Assembly (NCBI RefSeq): GCF_027172205.1
Contig: NC_070606.1
Coordinates: 98,714,534 to 98,778,533, forward strand
Direction: 5' to 3'
Length of the DNA: 64,000 nt
DNA from: Podarcis raffonei
Lineage: Eukaryota > Chordata > Lepidosauria > Squamata > Lacertidae
The notes under the pieces were generated by a model that saw only the letters and a program-made list of their open reading frames with translations, was not told the origin of the DNA and did not search any database. The position numbers and the translations under genes are program-made. Shown piece after piece: positions 21,072 through 32,434 of this stretch. Every line of letters begins with the position of its first letter. Position 1 is the first letter of the stretch.

Positions 21072-21367
21072 GTTGTTGTTTAGTCGTTTAGTCGTGTCCG
21101 CCCCTTCGTGACCCGCTGGACCAGAGCATGCCAGGCCTTCCTGTCTTCCACTGCCTCCCGCAGTTTGGTCAAACTCATGCTGGTAGCTTTGAGAACACTG
21201 TCCAACCATCTCGTCCTCTGTCATCCCCTTCTCCTTGGGCCCTCCATCTTTCCCAACATCAGGGTCTTTTCCAGGGAGTCTTCTCTTCTCATGAGGTGGC
21301 CAAAGTCTTGGAGCCTCAGCTTCAGCACCAGAATTCAAAAGCATCCATTTTTCGGCGATCAGCCTTC
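21072..21367 (-). mobile_element. BovB LINE 3' fragment, antisense
   Basis: Starts GTTGTTGTTTAGTCGTTTAG and contains CTGCCTCCCGCAGTTTGGTC, as in the other BovB copies. Confidence 0.85.
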
Positions 21368-21383
21368 TGTTTGTGGTCCCTGC

Positions 21384-21432
21384 CTGAAAAGACCTGGAAT
21401 TCTGAAAAGACCTGGAATTCTGAAAAGACCTG
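21384..21432 (+). repeat. 18-bp tandem repeat at BovB/CR1 junction
   Basis: CTGAAAAGACCTGGAATT occurs twice in full and a third time in part, leading into the CR1 sequence. Confidence 0.8.
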
Positions 21433-21936
21433 TGTCCAGTTCTGGGTGCCACAGTTCAAGAAGGACGCTGACAAACTGGAACGTGTCCAGAGGAGGGCAA
21501 CCAAAATGGTCAAAGGCCTGGAAATGATGCCTTATGAGGAACGGCTAAGGGAGCTGGGCATGTTTAGCCTGGAGAAGAGGAGGCTAAGGGGTGATATGAT
21601 AGCCATGTTCAAATATATAAAAGGATGTCACATAGAGGAGGGAGAAAGGTTGTTTTCTGCTGCTCCAGAGAAGCGGACACGGAGCAATGGATCCAAACTA
21701 CAAGAAAGAAGATTCCACCTAAACATTAGGAAGAACTTCCTGACAGTAACAGCTGTTCGACAGTGGAATTTGCTGCCAAGGAGTGTGGTGGAGTCTCCTT
21801 CTTTGGAGGTCTTTAAGCAGAGGCTTGACAACCATATGTCAGGAGTGCTCTGATGGTGTTTCCTGCTTGGCAGGGGGTTGGACTCGATGGCCCTTGTGGT
21901 CTCTTCCAACTCTATGATTCTATGATTCTCTTAGCC
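21427..21936 (+). mobile_element. CR1 LINE 3' end
   Basis: Classical CR1 3' region: TGTCCAGTTCTGGGTGCC, GGAGAAGAGGAGGCTAAGG, CTTTAAGCAGAGGCTTGAC, ending with TCTATGATTCTATGATTCT. It reads as a long open frame ([20 protein letters not shown]) but is the C-terminal end of the LINE RT protein. Confidence 0.9.
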
Positions 21937-21939
21937 AAA

Positions 21940-22095
21940 CACCCACACCATTCATTTAAAACACAACCCAAAGAACCACGGGAACTACAGTTTGTTAATG
22001 GCGCTGGGAATTATAGCATTGTGAGGGAGAAGCAACAGTTTCCAGGATGCGTTGGGAGAAAAACTGTGCTTTTTGATGCACACTCTGAATGGATG
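21940..22095. mobile_element. Palindromic MITE, diverged
   Basis: CCATTCATTTAAAACACAACCC at left pairs loosely with GATGCACACTCTGAATGG at right, around GGGAACTACAGTTTG and AATTATAGCATTG. Confidence 0.5.
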
Positions 22096-22174
22096 GTGCA
22101 AATGTACTCCTTGCTAACCTTTTGTTCACCCTTTTCCAGCTCCCCAATATCCTTTTTGAGACGAGGCAACTTCA

Positions 22175-22395
22175 CCAATTGATTCAAACTACAGGAAAGG
22201 TGATTCCAACTGCATATTAAGGAGAACTTTCTGACAGTAAGAGCTGTTTGCCAGTGGAATGGACCTTCCTTTGAGGGTTTTAAGCAGAGGTTGGATGGCC
22301 ATCTGTTAGGGATGCTTTAGCTGAGATTCTTGCATCGCAGGGACATGGACCAGATGGCTCCCTTTCAACTCCACAATTCTGTGACTCTATAATAA
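22175..22395 (+). mobile_element. CR1 LINE 3' fragment
   Basis: GATTCCAACTGCATATTAAG through TTTTAAGCAGAGGTTGGATG to CACAATTCTGTGACTCTATA. Confidence 0.75.
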
Positions 22396-22404
22396 TAATA
22401 TAAT

Positions 22405-22770
22405 AATAATTTATTATTTATACCCCGCTCATCTGGCTGGGTTTCCCCAGCCACTCTGGGTGGCTTCCAACCAAATATTAAAAACAATACAGCGCCAGAC
22501 ATTAAAAACTTCCCTAAACAGGGCCGCCTTCAGTTGTCTTTTAAAAGTAAAACAGTTGTTTATTGCCTTGACATCTGCTGGGAAGGCGTTCCACAGGGCA
22601 GGTGCCACTACCAAGAAGGCCCTCTTCCTGGTTCCCTGTAACCTCACTTCTCGCAGCGAGGGAACTGCCAGAAGGCCCTCAGCGCTGGACCTCAGTGTCC
22701 GGGCTGAACGATGGGGGTGGAGACGCTCCTTCAGGTATACAGGACTGTACTTAGTATTGTCTCACACGTA
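22405..22770 (-). mobile_element. L2 LINE 3' end, antisense
   Basis: TACCCCGCTCATCTGGCTGG then the complement of the L2 C-terminal coding region (TGGGAAGGCGTTCCACAGGG). It starts from an (AAT)n run. Confidence 0.85.
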
Positions 22771-23360
22771 GTCATATTTTCAACGCAGGCAATTGCGTTG
22801 TGATTCACCGCCTGCTATTTTACTTTCAATCTCTTTCCAGATCCTTTCTTTGAGGATGACAAAGGTTCATTTCCGAGAAGTCAGCCATTCTGTTTTATAT
22901 CGTAATTATTTGTATGGTTTTACTAGATTGTGTGTGTATAGAGAGAGAAAAAAAAAGAGAGAGAGAGAGAGAGAGTTTTAATGCTATGGATGTTTACTTG
23001 TTTTTAATGATTTCCTCCCTGTATTTTTAGATGTTGTTATTTTTTATCTGGAAGATGCCTTGAGTTCCTGTCAGGGAAAAAAGTGGGATATAAATAAATA
23101 TCTAATAAATATAAATATGAGAAAGTTCAGCCTGGGCAGCAGCAGCATCTGGAGAATTTTCAAAGATGACCCCACACAGAGCACATTATAGTCACCCAAA
23201 GGGACCCCAGGGGTGTTTCTGCAACATCAACTTTTTGGGCAAAATTGGTATTTTGAGCAGAAGGTCAATTTGCATCTACATCTCTGAGTGATTTGCACTA
23301 GATTGGCAAGGTTTTATTGACTCCCAGTAAGAGCAAAATAAAATGATTCCATTCTCCTAA
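22771..23360. other. Gene-poor stretch with (GA)n run
   Basis: A GA-rich microsatellite lies at about 22943-22976. No exon recognised. Confidence 0.5.
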
Positions 23361-23364
23361 ATCA

Positions 23365-23612
23365 TGGGTAGGCAAACTAAGGGGGGCTGGATCAGGCCCA
23401 ATCAACTTCTCAATCCGGCCCGTGGATGGTCCGGGAATCAGCGTGTTTTTACATAAGTAGAATGTGTGCTTTTATTTAAAATGCATCTCTGGGTTATTTG
23501 TGGAGCATAGGAATTCGTTCATTCCCGCCCCCCCTAATATAGTCCACCCCCCACAAGGTCTGAGGGACAGTGGACCGGCCCCTGCTGAAAAAGTTTGCTG
23601 ACCCCTGGCCTA
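23365..23612 (-). mobile_element. hAT (Charlie-like) MITE, opposite orientation to 1052
   Basis: Ends ATCATGGGTAGGCAAAC and AAAGTTTGCTGACCCCTGG. The interior shares 'gcatctctgggttatttgt' with the 1052 element. Confidence 0.8.
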
Positions 23613-23749
23613 AATTATACTGTTAAAACAACAAAAGCTCACGTAAATGAAAGTGGATTCCGTGTGTGGCACTCAAAATAAATTCCTGGGATCAGGATTC
23701 ATAAGTTCTAAGTGCGTGCATTTTGTAACTGGTGGATCTCAGCCTTCTA

Positions 23750-23875
23750 GTAAGAAACAAAGCAGATCCCTAGAGACCAAGTAAGTTTGTTAAGGTCTCT
23801 AAGGAGCTACTGGACATTTTAAAAAAATTATTATTTCGACTGCGTCAGACCAACACTGCTACCTACCTGCAAGTA
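23750..23875 (-). mobile_element. Penelope-like terminal fragment, diverged
   Basis: GAGACCAAGTAAGTTTGTTAAG and GGAGCTACTGGAC, then GTCAGACCAACACTGCTACC, matching the PLE arm sequence at 20.9 kb. Confidence 0.6.
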
Positions 23876-24681
23876 GATCCCGTAAGTCTGAAGTCTGCTC
23901 ACCCCTAGAAGAACCAAATGTCTAGAAAAATTATCCCATCATGGCTTGCCCATATGCCTTTTTAATAGCAGCTTGAGATGCAGATTTCAGGTGGATGTTT
24001 TCAAGGCACAGACACAATGTCTGTTAATGTCTGCAGCTGGAGCTGTTGTTTGAGGCACAGGAGCAGAGCCTGATAAGAAACATTGACAGTGTGAGATCTT
24101 GTAGTTCAGTCCTGAAATGGTCCTGCTGAGTCTTTAGTGAGCTAATGTGTGCCCTTAGCGGAAAATATTCGAGGAAGATAAGTGATCTGGCAGCGTGGCA
24201 AACGACTTCTTGCAATGACACCCACTCTGAAATGCTCTATGGAAAGAGTCAGGTAGACAGTATCCTTTATCAGGGGCAGAAATCTCAACTGAGTTTGCAG
24301 ATGTTCTGTAGACACTCAGCCCATCACAAATAATTTTGGCTTTCCTTTTACTTTAAATGTCAGGGGGGAGGGAAGATGAGCTTTGACCATGCTGACTAGA
24401 TAGACGCTATCACCTGTCATCTAAGTAAGAAGATCTTTCATGATCTTTTTGAGTTCTCGCAAAGCCTCAGATGGAAACAGCTCCTTGCATTTTTGCCTGG
24501 GCAAGTTAGATCAATGTCTCCCTGATATATAAATAAAGCAAACGAGCAGTTTTGAAGTAACAGAAGATGGGCATCTCTGCATTACAGATTTGTTGGCTTC
24601 CGGTCCTACGTGGATGGATGTTTCCAGGGGAGTGTTCTTCAGCCCCACAGAGCCTTCAATGTGGGGTTCGATTCTATCCTC
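23876..24681. other. Gene-poor stretch
   Basis: No exon or clear repeat recognised. Confidence 0.35.
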
Positions 24682-25305
24682 TGTTATGTACTGAGTTGAA
24701 TAGGATCCAAACTGCAGCAGTCTGATTGGTCCTAGAACAATAGGATCCAAAAGGCAGCAGTCTGATTGGTCCTAGAACAATAGGATTCAGAATGCAGCAG
24801 TCTGATTGGTCCTAGAACAATGCAGCAGTATGATTGGTTGGCAGGAACCACACAATCATGTTCCAGATAGAAGTGAATCCACAACCTGATTGGCTTACAG
24901 TAGAATTCCGGAATTAGCCAATCATGTGCAGCCCATTGTGTAAATAATGTATATAAAGCAGATACTTTGAGGGGACTTTCATTCATTCCTCCTCACCACT
25001 ATGAGCTGAATAAAGAGCATGAAATCACTTTGCGACTCTGAGTATATTTCACTGGCGACGAAGGTGGGATCCCGCTGAGCTGACTGCCACACACAGCACC
25101 GCAGCACCGCCACCTGCCGCACCGCTGCCTCGCACCGTGTATCCAGGCTTCAGCTCCGGGACACAAGGAACTCAGAATGGCAACCGACAGCAGCTTCTCG
25201 CCGTTCAACCCAGCATCTGGAGACTGGGAAGCGTACGCCTCCCGTTTCACCTTCCTCCTAGAAGCCAAAGGGGTCACCGATGAAGAAGACGCCAAGAACC
25301 TCATT
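24682..25305 (+). mobile_element. Ty3/gypsy-like LTR element, 5' LTR plus start of internal region (fossil)
   Basis: LTR 24682-25051 (TGTTATGTACTGAG ... TATATTTCA), with repeated CAGTCTGATTGGTCCTAG units in its U3 part and an AATAAA signal near the end. It is followed by a primer-binding-like segment and the start of a gag-like frame (MATDSSFSPFNPASGDWEAY). The rest of the element is missing, so it is a broken, truncated copy. Confidence 0.75.
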
Positions 25306-25489
25306 TAATAAAAAACAAACTAATTAACTAACAATAATAAATAATGCATCCAAGACAGCAACTTCTTCATCTATTTGGGAATCTGGAAATAGAGAATAGC
25401 TCCAAACTCAGTAATGCACAAGAACCAAATGGCTTTTTGAGGACCATATGCCGCCAATATTGTAGATTAAGATTATTTAAAGCGTCTGG

Positions 25490-25650
25490 CCAATGAAGCT
25501 GAATGCTGGAAGATTCAGGACAGATAAAGTCCTTCTACATGCAGCACATAGATAAACTGTGGAACTCCTTCCTGCAGGAGCCAGTGATGGCTACCAACTT
25601 GGATGTTTTTAAAAGGGGATTGCACAAATTCATGGAGATGATGATTTATT
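25490..25650 (+). mobile_element. CR1/L3-type LINE 3' fragment
   Basis: CTACCAACTTGGATGTTTTT and GGGATTGCACAAATTCATGG are shared with the 2.95-kb and 27.7-kb fragments. Confidence 0.55.
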
Positions 25651-25821
25651 TTTGTGCCCCAACAGAATATACAAAAACACAACAGAACACCACACAGCAA
25701 AAACTTCCTGATACAGGACTGCCTTCAGACACAGGAACCAAATACTAGGGGGCAAGCTTCCTTTGCCATAAAATATTTGAGGAGGCCAAGCTCAAAGTAC
25801 CTTCCATCAGCTATGGCTGGT

Positions 25822-26360
25822 GGCCAAGTGTGGGATGTGAAACACAAGAGCAGTCAAGTACAACATTCCTAGAGTGAACATGTTTACACATGGGGAGGAA
25901 TGTTTGTCCAGCCAGCAGGTAAACTTCCTGTTTCCTTCTGGGCTGGGACAGACTTCCTCTGCATGTGACTAGAGGTGGGCGTGGCCTCACCTGTGCAGGT
26001 AACAACAAAAGCACAGGGCAGGGCAGCCACCTCTCTGTGACTACTTTCGTTGAAGAAGCAACATCTTCTTAGCCAAAGATGCTCTTTTGGCCTCCAGCCA
26101 AGAGACGACAAAGGGACTGTCTCCTTATGAGATAGTTTCTAGGTGTATGTTACTTTTCTAAGCTAAGTCTGCCTTCTGGGATCCGATTGTGAACAGAATG
26201 ACGTGTGAGTAAACCTTTTTATACTTTTATAGAAGACTGTGTTGTGTCTTATCTTTTATGAGGGAATAAGGGGGAAATACCAGAACATTTATTATAGAGG
26301 CTTTAGAGAGCCTGAGCAAACGCATCCGCTGTGAGTTTAAAAAGGGGAATGTTACTCTGC
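25822..26360 (+). mobile_element. LTR-like repeat, second family (fossil, uncertain)
   Basis: Roughly 540 bp ending in a terminator-like region (TTTATACTTTTATAGAAGAC). Part of it (TCAAGTACAACATT ... GTCCAGCCAG ... AAACTTCCTGTT) recurs in the inverted-repeat arms at 43.3 and 47.25 kb. Boundaries are approximate. Confidence 0.4.
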
Positions 26361-26429
26361 TAAATTGTGGAACTTGTTAACACAAGTTGGAAAAGGATAT
26401 AATCAAACAATATATCCTCTCCTGCATCC

Positions 26430-26826
26430 CTGAACAATCCCACACACAGCTATGCCCCTATTTGGACAGGGACAGTGGTGAAGGAACCCTCTTGGGTGCC
26501 TGGGGCAGCGCCCATAGGGGCGGGGTGAACCGCCCATAGGGAGGGACAGGACATGCGGCACCCATTCTCTCCCCCCTCCATTGTTTGCTGACCTGCCTCC
26601 TTCCTGTCCTCTCCCCTGCCTGCCTTCTCCAGCTGGGAGCGCAGACACGCCACCCGCCTATGACTCCAGGGAGTGGGGCGATCGCGCCCAGCTGGGGAAA
26701 CCAATCCGGTGCTGTGGGCCAGCCGGGGTGTGTGATTGGGCCCGGCTGGGATTTTGTCACCCCGCCCCCCCAGGGATGACATCCGGGGCAGACCACCCCC
26801 GCTGCACCCCCCTTGCTTTGCCCCTG
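26430..26826. repeat. GC-rich interspersed repeat of unknown family
   Basis: Shares CAGGGATGACATCC and the 'agctatgcccct' type ends with 46815-47150. It produces overlapping open frames that are not genes. Confidence 0.45.
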
Positions 26827-27700
26827 GACAGGGATAGCTTAACTCCTGTTGTCTATGCTCTGGAAATCTCAAGATTAGATTACTGCAATGCATTATACAT
26901 AGGGCTGCCTCTGAAGACAGTTCAGAAACTTCAGCTAGGGCAGAATTCAGCGGCCAGGTTGCTCACTGGAGAAAGACGGTTTGAGCATCTCATACTGATC
27001 CTGGTCCTACTGCACTGGCTACCAATTAGTTTCCGGGCCCAATTCAAAGTGCAGTTTTTGACCTATAAAGCCTTAAACGGCTCAGGACGGCAATATCTCA
27101 AGGGCCACCTCTTTCCCGGACCCTGAGATCATCATCTGATGCCCTTCCTCAGAAGTCTGGAGGATGGCAACATGAGAACAGGGCCTTCTCTGCAGTGGCT
27201 CCTCATCTGTGGAATGCTCTCCCTAGGGAAGTTTGGCTGGTGCCTTCATTATACACCTTTAGACACCAGGCAAAACGTTCCTTTTTAACCAGGCCTTTGG
27301 TTGGCCTGATGGACACCCTATGCCCTTTTAAAATGTGGTGGGTTTTCTTGGGGGGGGGGGCTATCGGGTTGTTGTTATTTTGATTACAGTAGTACCTCTG
27401 GTTACGTACTTAATTTGTTCCGGAGGTCCGTTCTTAACCTGAAACTGTTCTTAACCCGAAGCACCACTTTAGCTAATGGGGCCTCCCACTTCTGCCGCGC
27501 CACCAGAGCACGATTTCTGTTCTCATCCTGAAGCAAAGTTCTTAACCCGAGGTACTATTTCTGGGTTAGTGAGTCTGTAACCTGAAGCGTATGTAACCTG
27601 AAGCGTCTGTAATACATACCACTGTATGTATTTTGCGGTTTTATATTTTGATTTTATTCTGTGAAGTGCCCTGAGACCTCCGGGTATAGGATGGTATACA

Positions 27701-27733
<33 letters not shown>

Positions 27734-27735
27734 TT
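26827..27735 (+). mobile_element. L2 LINE 3' region, split by a Tigger MITE
   Basis: Encodes [20 protein letters not shown], a typical L2 RT C-terminal stretch, then the 3' end with (AAT)n at 27703-27733. A Tigger MITE interrupts it at 27387-27624. Confidence 0.85.
27387..27624. mobile_element. Tigger-like MITE nested in L2
   Basis: CAGTAGTACCTCTGGTTACG at left and ACATACCACTG at right, with TA on both sides. Confidence 0.8.
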
Positions 27736-27960
27736 ATTCAAGTTGCCACCCCTGCATTCAGATGTCTTTGGATAGGGCTATAGATGGATATGATGTCTGC
27801 ACTGCCTCTCACTGTGGAGCAATGCTTCGGAATACCAGCTGTTGGAAAACAAAGGAGGAGAGAGGGCCTTTGGGCTTGGATCCTGCTTGCAGAATCCCAC
27901 TGGGGCATCTGGACTCGATGGGCCTTTGGACTGAACCAGCAGGTTCTTCCTATTTTTTTA
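27736..27960 (+). mobile_element. CR1/L3-type LINE 3' fragment
   Basis: GATAGGGCTATAGATGG and TCTGGACTCGATGGGCCTTT, then CCAGCAGGTTCTTCC, typical of this tail. Confidence 0.55.
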
Positions 27961-28244
27961 TTTATTACATTTGATCGTCGCTTCGTCTAGTCCAGGGCAA
28001 CCCAAAGTGACTCACAGACAGACACACAGACATCTCCCAGTCTTCCTATTAAGAAGAAATACACCAAAAACCATCATGCCCACTTATGAAAGGGTAAAGG
28101 CCAAAGACATGATTATAGAGGAAAGTTTTCAGCCTGGCGCCTAAAGATATATAATGATGGCACCAGGCAAGCCTCTCCTTTATACACCTTTAATAAACAG
28201 TATGTTTGCTGTTTTTAATTGCTGCAAGGATAACTGAAGATGTG
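27961..28244. other. Short gene-poor stretch
   Basis: No exon or repeat recognised. Confidence 0.3.
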
Positions 28245-28375
28245 GATTCAGGTAGGTAGCCGTGTTGGTCTGCCGCAGTCAAAATAAATTTAAAAAATAA
28301 CAAAAATAGTCCAGTAGCACCCTAACCAAGTTTGTTCTGGGTATAACCTTCCATGTGCATGCATTTTTTAATTTA
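28245..28375 (+). mobile_element. Penelope-like terminal fragment
   Basis: GGTAGCCGTGTTGGTCTGCC, then CAGTAGCACCCTAACC and CCATGTGCATGCA, matching the PLE arm. Confidence 0.75.
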
Positions 28376-28969
28376 TTTCGAAGATGTGGATGAATTTGCA
28401 GATGGTTTCTGAAAACGTTCTCACCACCCCACCGTTTTATCCTTTTCCTTTTTATTTTTTATTTTTTGGCGGGGTGGTTTTAAGCCAAACAAAAGTGTCA
28501 ACAGTTCTGATGCGAGAGTGTAAACACCTCTTGATGCCATTAGTACCGGAGCATTATGCAAATTCTCCTAATTTCTGAGAAATCATTAAATGCACAGGGC
28601 GAAGGCTGTGAATCATTTCCTGTCAAACGCACCATTAGCTTTTTCTTGCTGAACGAACAGATTTCGTTTTGAAAAGGGAAAGGGAGACAGGGTGCCGGAG
28701 CGGGGACCTTTTACTGTGAAAGCCATAGCATCCGGTCACATACCTCCTCCCAGGCGCCCCCTTTTAAGCGGGACAGGCAGGCTTTCTCTGCCTCTGTCCC
28801 GGGACACCCCAATTACGTGCAGCCTGCGGACAGGGGCTGCAGAAACAGTTCCTGCAGTGGAAGGCGGCATGTGAAGTGCCAGATTTACATATAAGCTAAA
28901 CAATTAAAAAAGTAAAGGAAATTAAACACCGGAGGTACATTTCCAAAATATAAGATAAAAAACAAATAA
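28376..28969. other. Gene-poor stretch
   Basis: No exon or clear repeat recognised. Confidence 0.3.
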
Positions 28970-29412
28970 AATAAAACCTACAAACTGCAACAGACTGCCT
29001 CTCCTGGAATGTCCCACGGAGGACCTTACGGTCTTCAAACAAAAACATCTTGGAGATCCTGGGCCACAGGGAGGTTAGGCTGGCCTCAACCAGAGCCACG
29101 GCCTTTTCGGCCGTGGCCCCGATCTGGTGGAATGCTCTGTCCCAAGAGACTAGGGCCCTGCGGGACTTGACATCTTTCCATAGGGTCTGCAAGATGGAGC
29201 TGTTCCACCAGGCCTTTGGCCAAGGCACAGTCTGACCCCCTCCTTTGGCAATCCTCACAGAACTCTAGCCCAATGGTTGCCATTAATTTGATTCTGAATT
29301 GATTTTTAAATGAATTGATTTTCGAACATTGTGTTACTTTTATTGTTGTTAGCCGCTCTGAGCCCGGCTTTGGCTAGGGAGGGTGGGATATAAATAAATT
29401 ATTATTATTATT
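28970..29412 (+). mobile_element. L2-like LINE 3' end, second subfamily
   Basis: TTTTCGGCCGTGGCCCCGAT and CTGGTGGAATGCTCTGTCCC encode the conserved L2 C-terminus. Ends GCCGCTCTGAGCCCGGC ... GGGATATAAATAAATTATT. Confidence 0.75.
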
Positions 29413-29718
29413 ATTGGCTCCCATGGTGTAAGCAATGGGCCCCACCTGCTCCCTCAAATATCACTGGTTTGCTCCTTTCTATATATATGGTACCTACATT
29501 CTGCATGGACTCGTCGCATGGCAACATGTGCAAATGGCTTGAGATAACTATGATGTCCATCAATTATCATATTGCATATATTCAACACAAAAAAATGGTG
29601 ACAGTTTGTTGTTGATAAAGGACAGCTGGACATATAAAGGGCCCCATTAACTTCAGTAGCTTAGGGCCTCATCAAACTAAATCCGGCCCTGGGCACTGGA
29701 GTCCTCCTGCCTTCTTAG

Positions 29719-30783
29719 TGTTGTAGGAAAATTCCTGGGCTCACTTGGGCTACCAAACAAAGACACCAGCCAATAAATTAGGAGCAAAACAGCAGCCTGC
29801 CGGCCTGGTGAAATATACTCAGAGTCGCAAAGTGATTTCATGCTCTTTATTCAGCTCATAGTGGTGAGGAGGAATGAATGAATGTCCCCTCAAAGTACCT
29901 GCTTTATATACATTATTTACACAATGGGCTGCACATTATTGGCTAATTCCGGAATTCTACTGTAAGCCAATCAGGTTGTGGATTCACTTCTATCTGGAGC
30001 ATGATTGGGTAGTTCCTGCCAACCAATCATACTGCTGCATTGTTCTAGGACCAATCAGACTGCTGCATTCTGAATCCTATTGTTTTAGGACCAATCAGAC
30101 TGCTGCCTTTTGGATCCTATTGTTCTAGGACCAATCAGACTGCTGCAGTTTGGATCCTATTCAACTCAGTACATAACACCTGGTCTTTATTCCAGAGGCT
30201 GTTGCAACAGGAGTTCCACCCACCACATGGTAGAAGCAGGAAGGAACCCAGAACAAAGGATGGCTCCCTCCTTTATCAGTTTTACAAAGATACCCACAAC
30301 ACCCCTAAAATTACATCATGCATACATCACAAATACATCACAAATTGGGAGGGTCTGGCAACAGAAACCTTGAGCACCAGGGCTTGCCCCCAATTCTTCC
30401 CTCTACCTCCACCATATGCCCATCAAACGATGCAAAAGAGATATTGACATGTCCCTGTTTCCCAGCCAAGTTAATCACACCCTTTTGTCTTGATCTGGGT
30501 TTGCTACTGTTTCTGGAATGGCTACCTGTCTGGCACTCAGGTAGATTATCAGCCAGGCAGAGGAGCTGCTGAGTACCTGAGCTCATGCTTTCGGGGTTAT
30601 GACTGCCCTCACCCATGTCCCAAGCTCCCCCCCCCCGAACAGAACAACGCTGGAAATGGTGTGGTGTTGCGCGTTATGTGGTGCTTTGAGGAGACACCGT
30701 GTGTGTGAACAAAAGGGGCTGGTTGTTGCACACTGTGTGCTGGAGGGGCAACCCCCCAAACGTTATAAAAAATTCCTGTAACA
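29719..30783 (-). mobile_element. ERV-like LTR, antisense, with a nested gypsy LTR (fossil)
   Basis: Outer LTR runs TG...CA (TGTTGTAGG at 29719, CTGTAACA at 30783). It is related to the LTR at 43905-44651, sharing GTTAATCACACCCTTTTGTC and GGAATGGCTACCTGTCTGG. It is interrupted by the gypsy LTR at 29809-30178. No clear target duplication for the outer copy. Not coding. Confidence 0.7.
29809..30178 (-). mobile_element. Ty3/gypsy-like solo LTR nested in an ERV-like LTR (fossil)
   Basis: 370 bp, same family as 24682-25051, antisense. Perfect 5-bp target duplication CCTGG at 29804-29808 and 30179-30183. Structurally a whole solo LTR, younger than its host. Confidence 0.88.
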
Positions 30784-30829
30784 CTCCCAAACCTGGCAAG
30801 CACTTACGGGGCTTTGGGGTAGAGGACGG

Positions 30830-30905
30830 AGGGCTCTTGCACCCTGCCAAGGCATTGCGCCTCCTTCCCAAAGCCTGGCACAGGCTTTGGGAAGGAGGTG
30901 TGAGA
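30830..30905. repeat. Inverted repeat (hairpin)
   Basis: CTTCCCAAAGCCTG and CAGGCTTTGGGAAG face each other with two bases between. Confidence 0.7.
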
Positions 30906-30954
30906 CCTGTGCCCTGATTTTTATCTGCAGAATGTTCGGGGTGTGTTATGTGGT

Positions 30955-31092
30955 AAACTTAAGTTTTTAATGTTCGATGCTGTGTTGTTTTTAATATTCA
31001 GTTGGAAGCCGCCCAGAGTGGCTGGGGAAACCCAGCCAGATGGGCGGGGTATAAATAATAAATTATTATAATTATTATTATAATGATTATAA
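30955..31092 (+). mobile_element. L2 LINE 3' tail
   Basis: GGAAGCCGCCCAGAGTGGCT, GGGGAAACCCAGCCAGATGG, then ATT-rich tail. Confidence 0.85.
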
Positions 31093-32349
31093 ACTGTATT
31101 TGGGGGTTCCATTCAGCTGCGATCATGGATCATAGCTGTTGATCAGTTCCCAAACCTTTCTGGCCCACCTATCCCTTGGCGCATTAACACAGTGCCCCTG
31201 ACCCTGCCCTATAAAAGCAGCTATTCACTTCCCCGAAAGGTACTTTTATTTATTTTATTTATTAGATTTATGTACTCTCCTTCATCATGAGATGTCAGGC
31301 GGTTCACAGAGTAGAATACAGGATAAAAACATGAAAATAAGTAAAACTTAACAGCGGGACATTAACACCCTTTCCCACAAGAGAAACAAATGCACAATGG
31401 CCACCATCAATCACATAAGTTAGGTGCAACGAATGCCCTATGTAGAAAAATCATTGGATTGAAATTAAAAGGGAATTGAATTTTTAAAATCACCCAGACT
31501 TTCACTGCAGAAGGAGCTCAATGTATGTTCAGATCTCCTGGATATGTTTGGCATGGTTTGTTGGAGACAGTGGAAGAGGGAGCCTTTGGGGCTGAAGTCA
31601 AACTGCTGGAAGGTTCCAGCGCCTGTTGTGGCTGTAGAGGCTGAAATGGGAGCGACATGTTTAGTTGCAGCTGGGGTAGAGGAAAGTGTTCCGGTTGTGC
31701 CTGGAAAGAATAGGCGCAATTCAGAGGTTTGCGAACTACCTCAGTGAATTCGTTAATCTGAATTAGTTCCTTCCAGAAGGGAGACCCTGGAGAAGTGGAC
31801 AGTTTGGGCCTGCTGTCTTGGTAGCTTTTGGTCACGACGGAACGGCAAGAGGGAAAATGTGTCTCTTCTTCTTGCTACTGCTTTCCTATGTGAGGCTGCT
31901 TCCTCCCTCGTGGCGTCACTTTCTGGCAACGCAGCAGTTTGCAAACAAACAAAAAATTGCGTGGGGTTCGAAATGTGCGGGAGGATGTCTCTTCTCTCAG
32001 CCAGCTCTGCCGCCTTTTTGTTGTGGTCTTGTGCATCAAATCCTTTTGTGCTTGGCGCTCTGACGTTTCCTTTAAACCTTTACCCAGCATGTGAAAGCCG
32101 CCGTGGTAGGAGGCAGAGAGGGAAAAATGGGTGGGAGGGGGAGCTTTGGGGTTCTGCGACAGGCGGTGATGGGGACAGTTCAGTTCTGCTCCTGGCGCCG
32201 TCAGGTGGCTTCCAGAGCAACGGTGGCACCACGAGAGCCAACTCTGCAGGGATGGCGGGCTGGAGAACGGCCCGTTGACGCTCCTGCCTCAGAACAGCTT
32301 GAACCCTGGGACCAGGGTGTGATTTCTGAGCAGCTTTTCCGAGGGGACA
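31093..32349. other. Region upstream of PDCD1
   Basis: Holds a diverged repeat near 31.23-31.33 kb (TTATTTATTTTATTTATTAG) and overlapping open frames at 31465-31835 of unknown meaning. The last few hundred bases before 32350 should include the PDCD1 promoter and 5' UTR, but no TATA box or start site could be fixed. Confidence 0.4.
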
Positions 32350-32434
32350 ATGGAGAGCCTGCATCAGGTGGAGTTGGCCGGAATGGTCTTATTGCTACTT
32401 TTCTGCCGGTCTGCTCTCCTCGCCAAGCAGTCTG
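32350..32434 (+). CDS. PDCD1: PDCD1 exon 1 (signal peptide)
   Basis: ATG at 32350 then [20 protein letters not shown] and SALLAKQS, a hydrophobic signal peptide; donor G|GTATGT, phase 1. A longer open frame from 32091 is in another register and is not used. Confidence 0.85.

Noticed and set aside
21128-21853. 241-codon open frame
   Set aside because: Fusion of antisense BovB 3' sequence and the CR1 RT C-terminus; no host gene.
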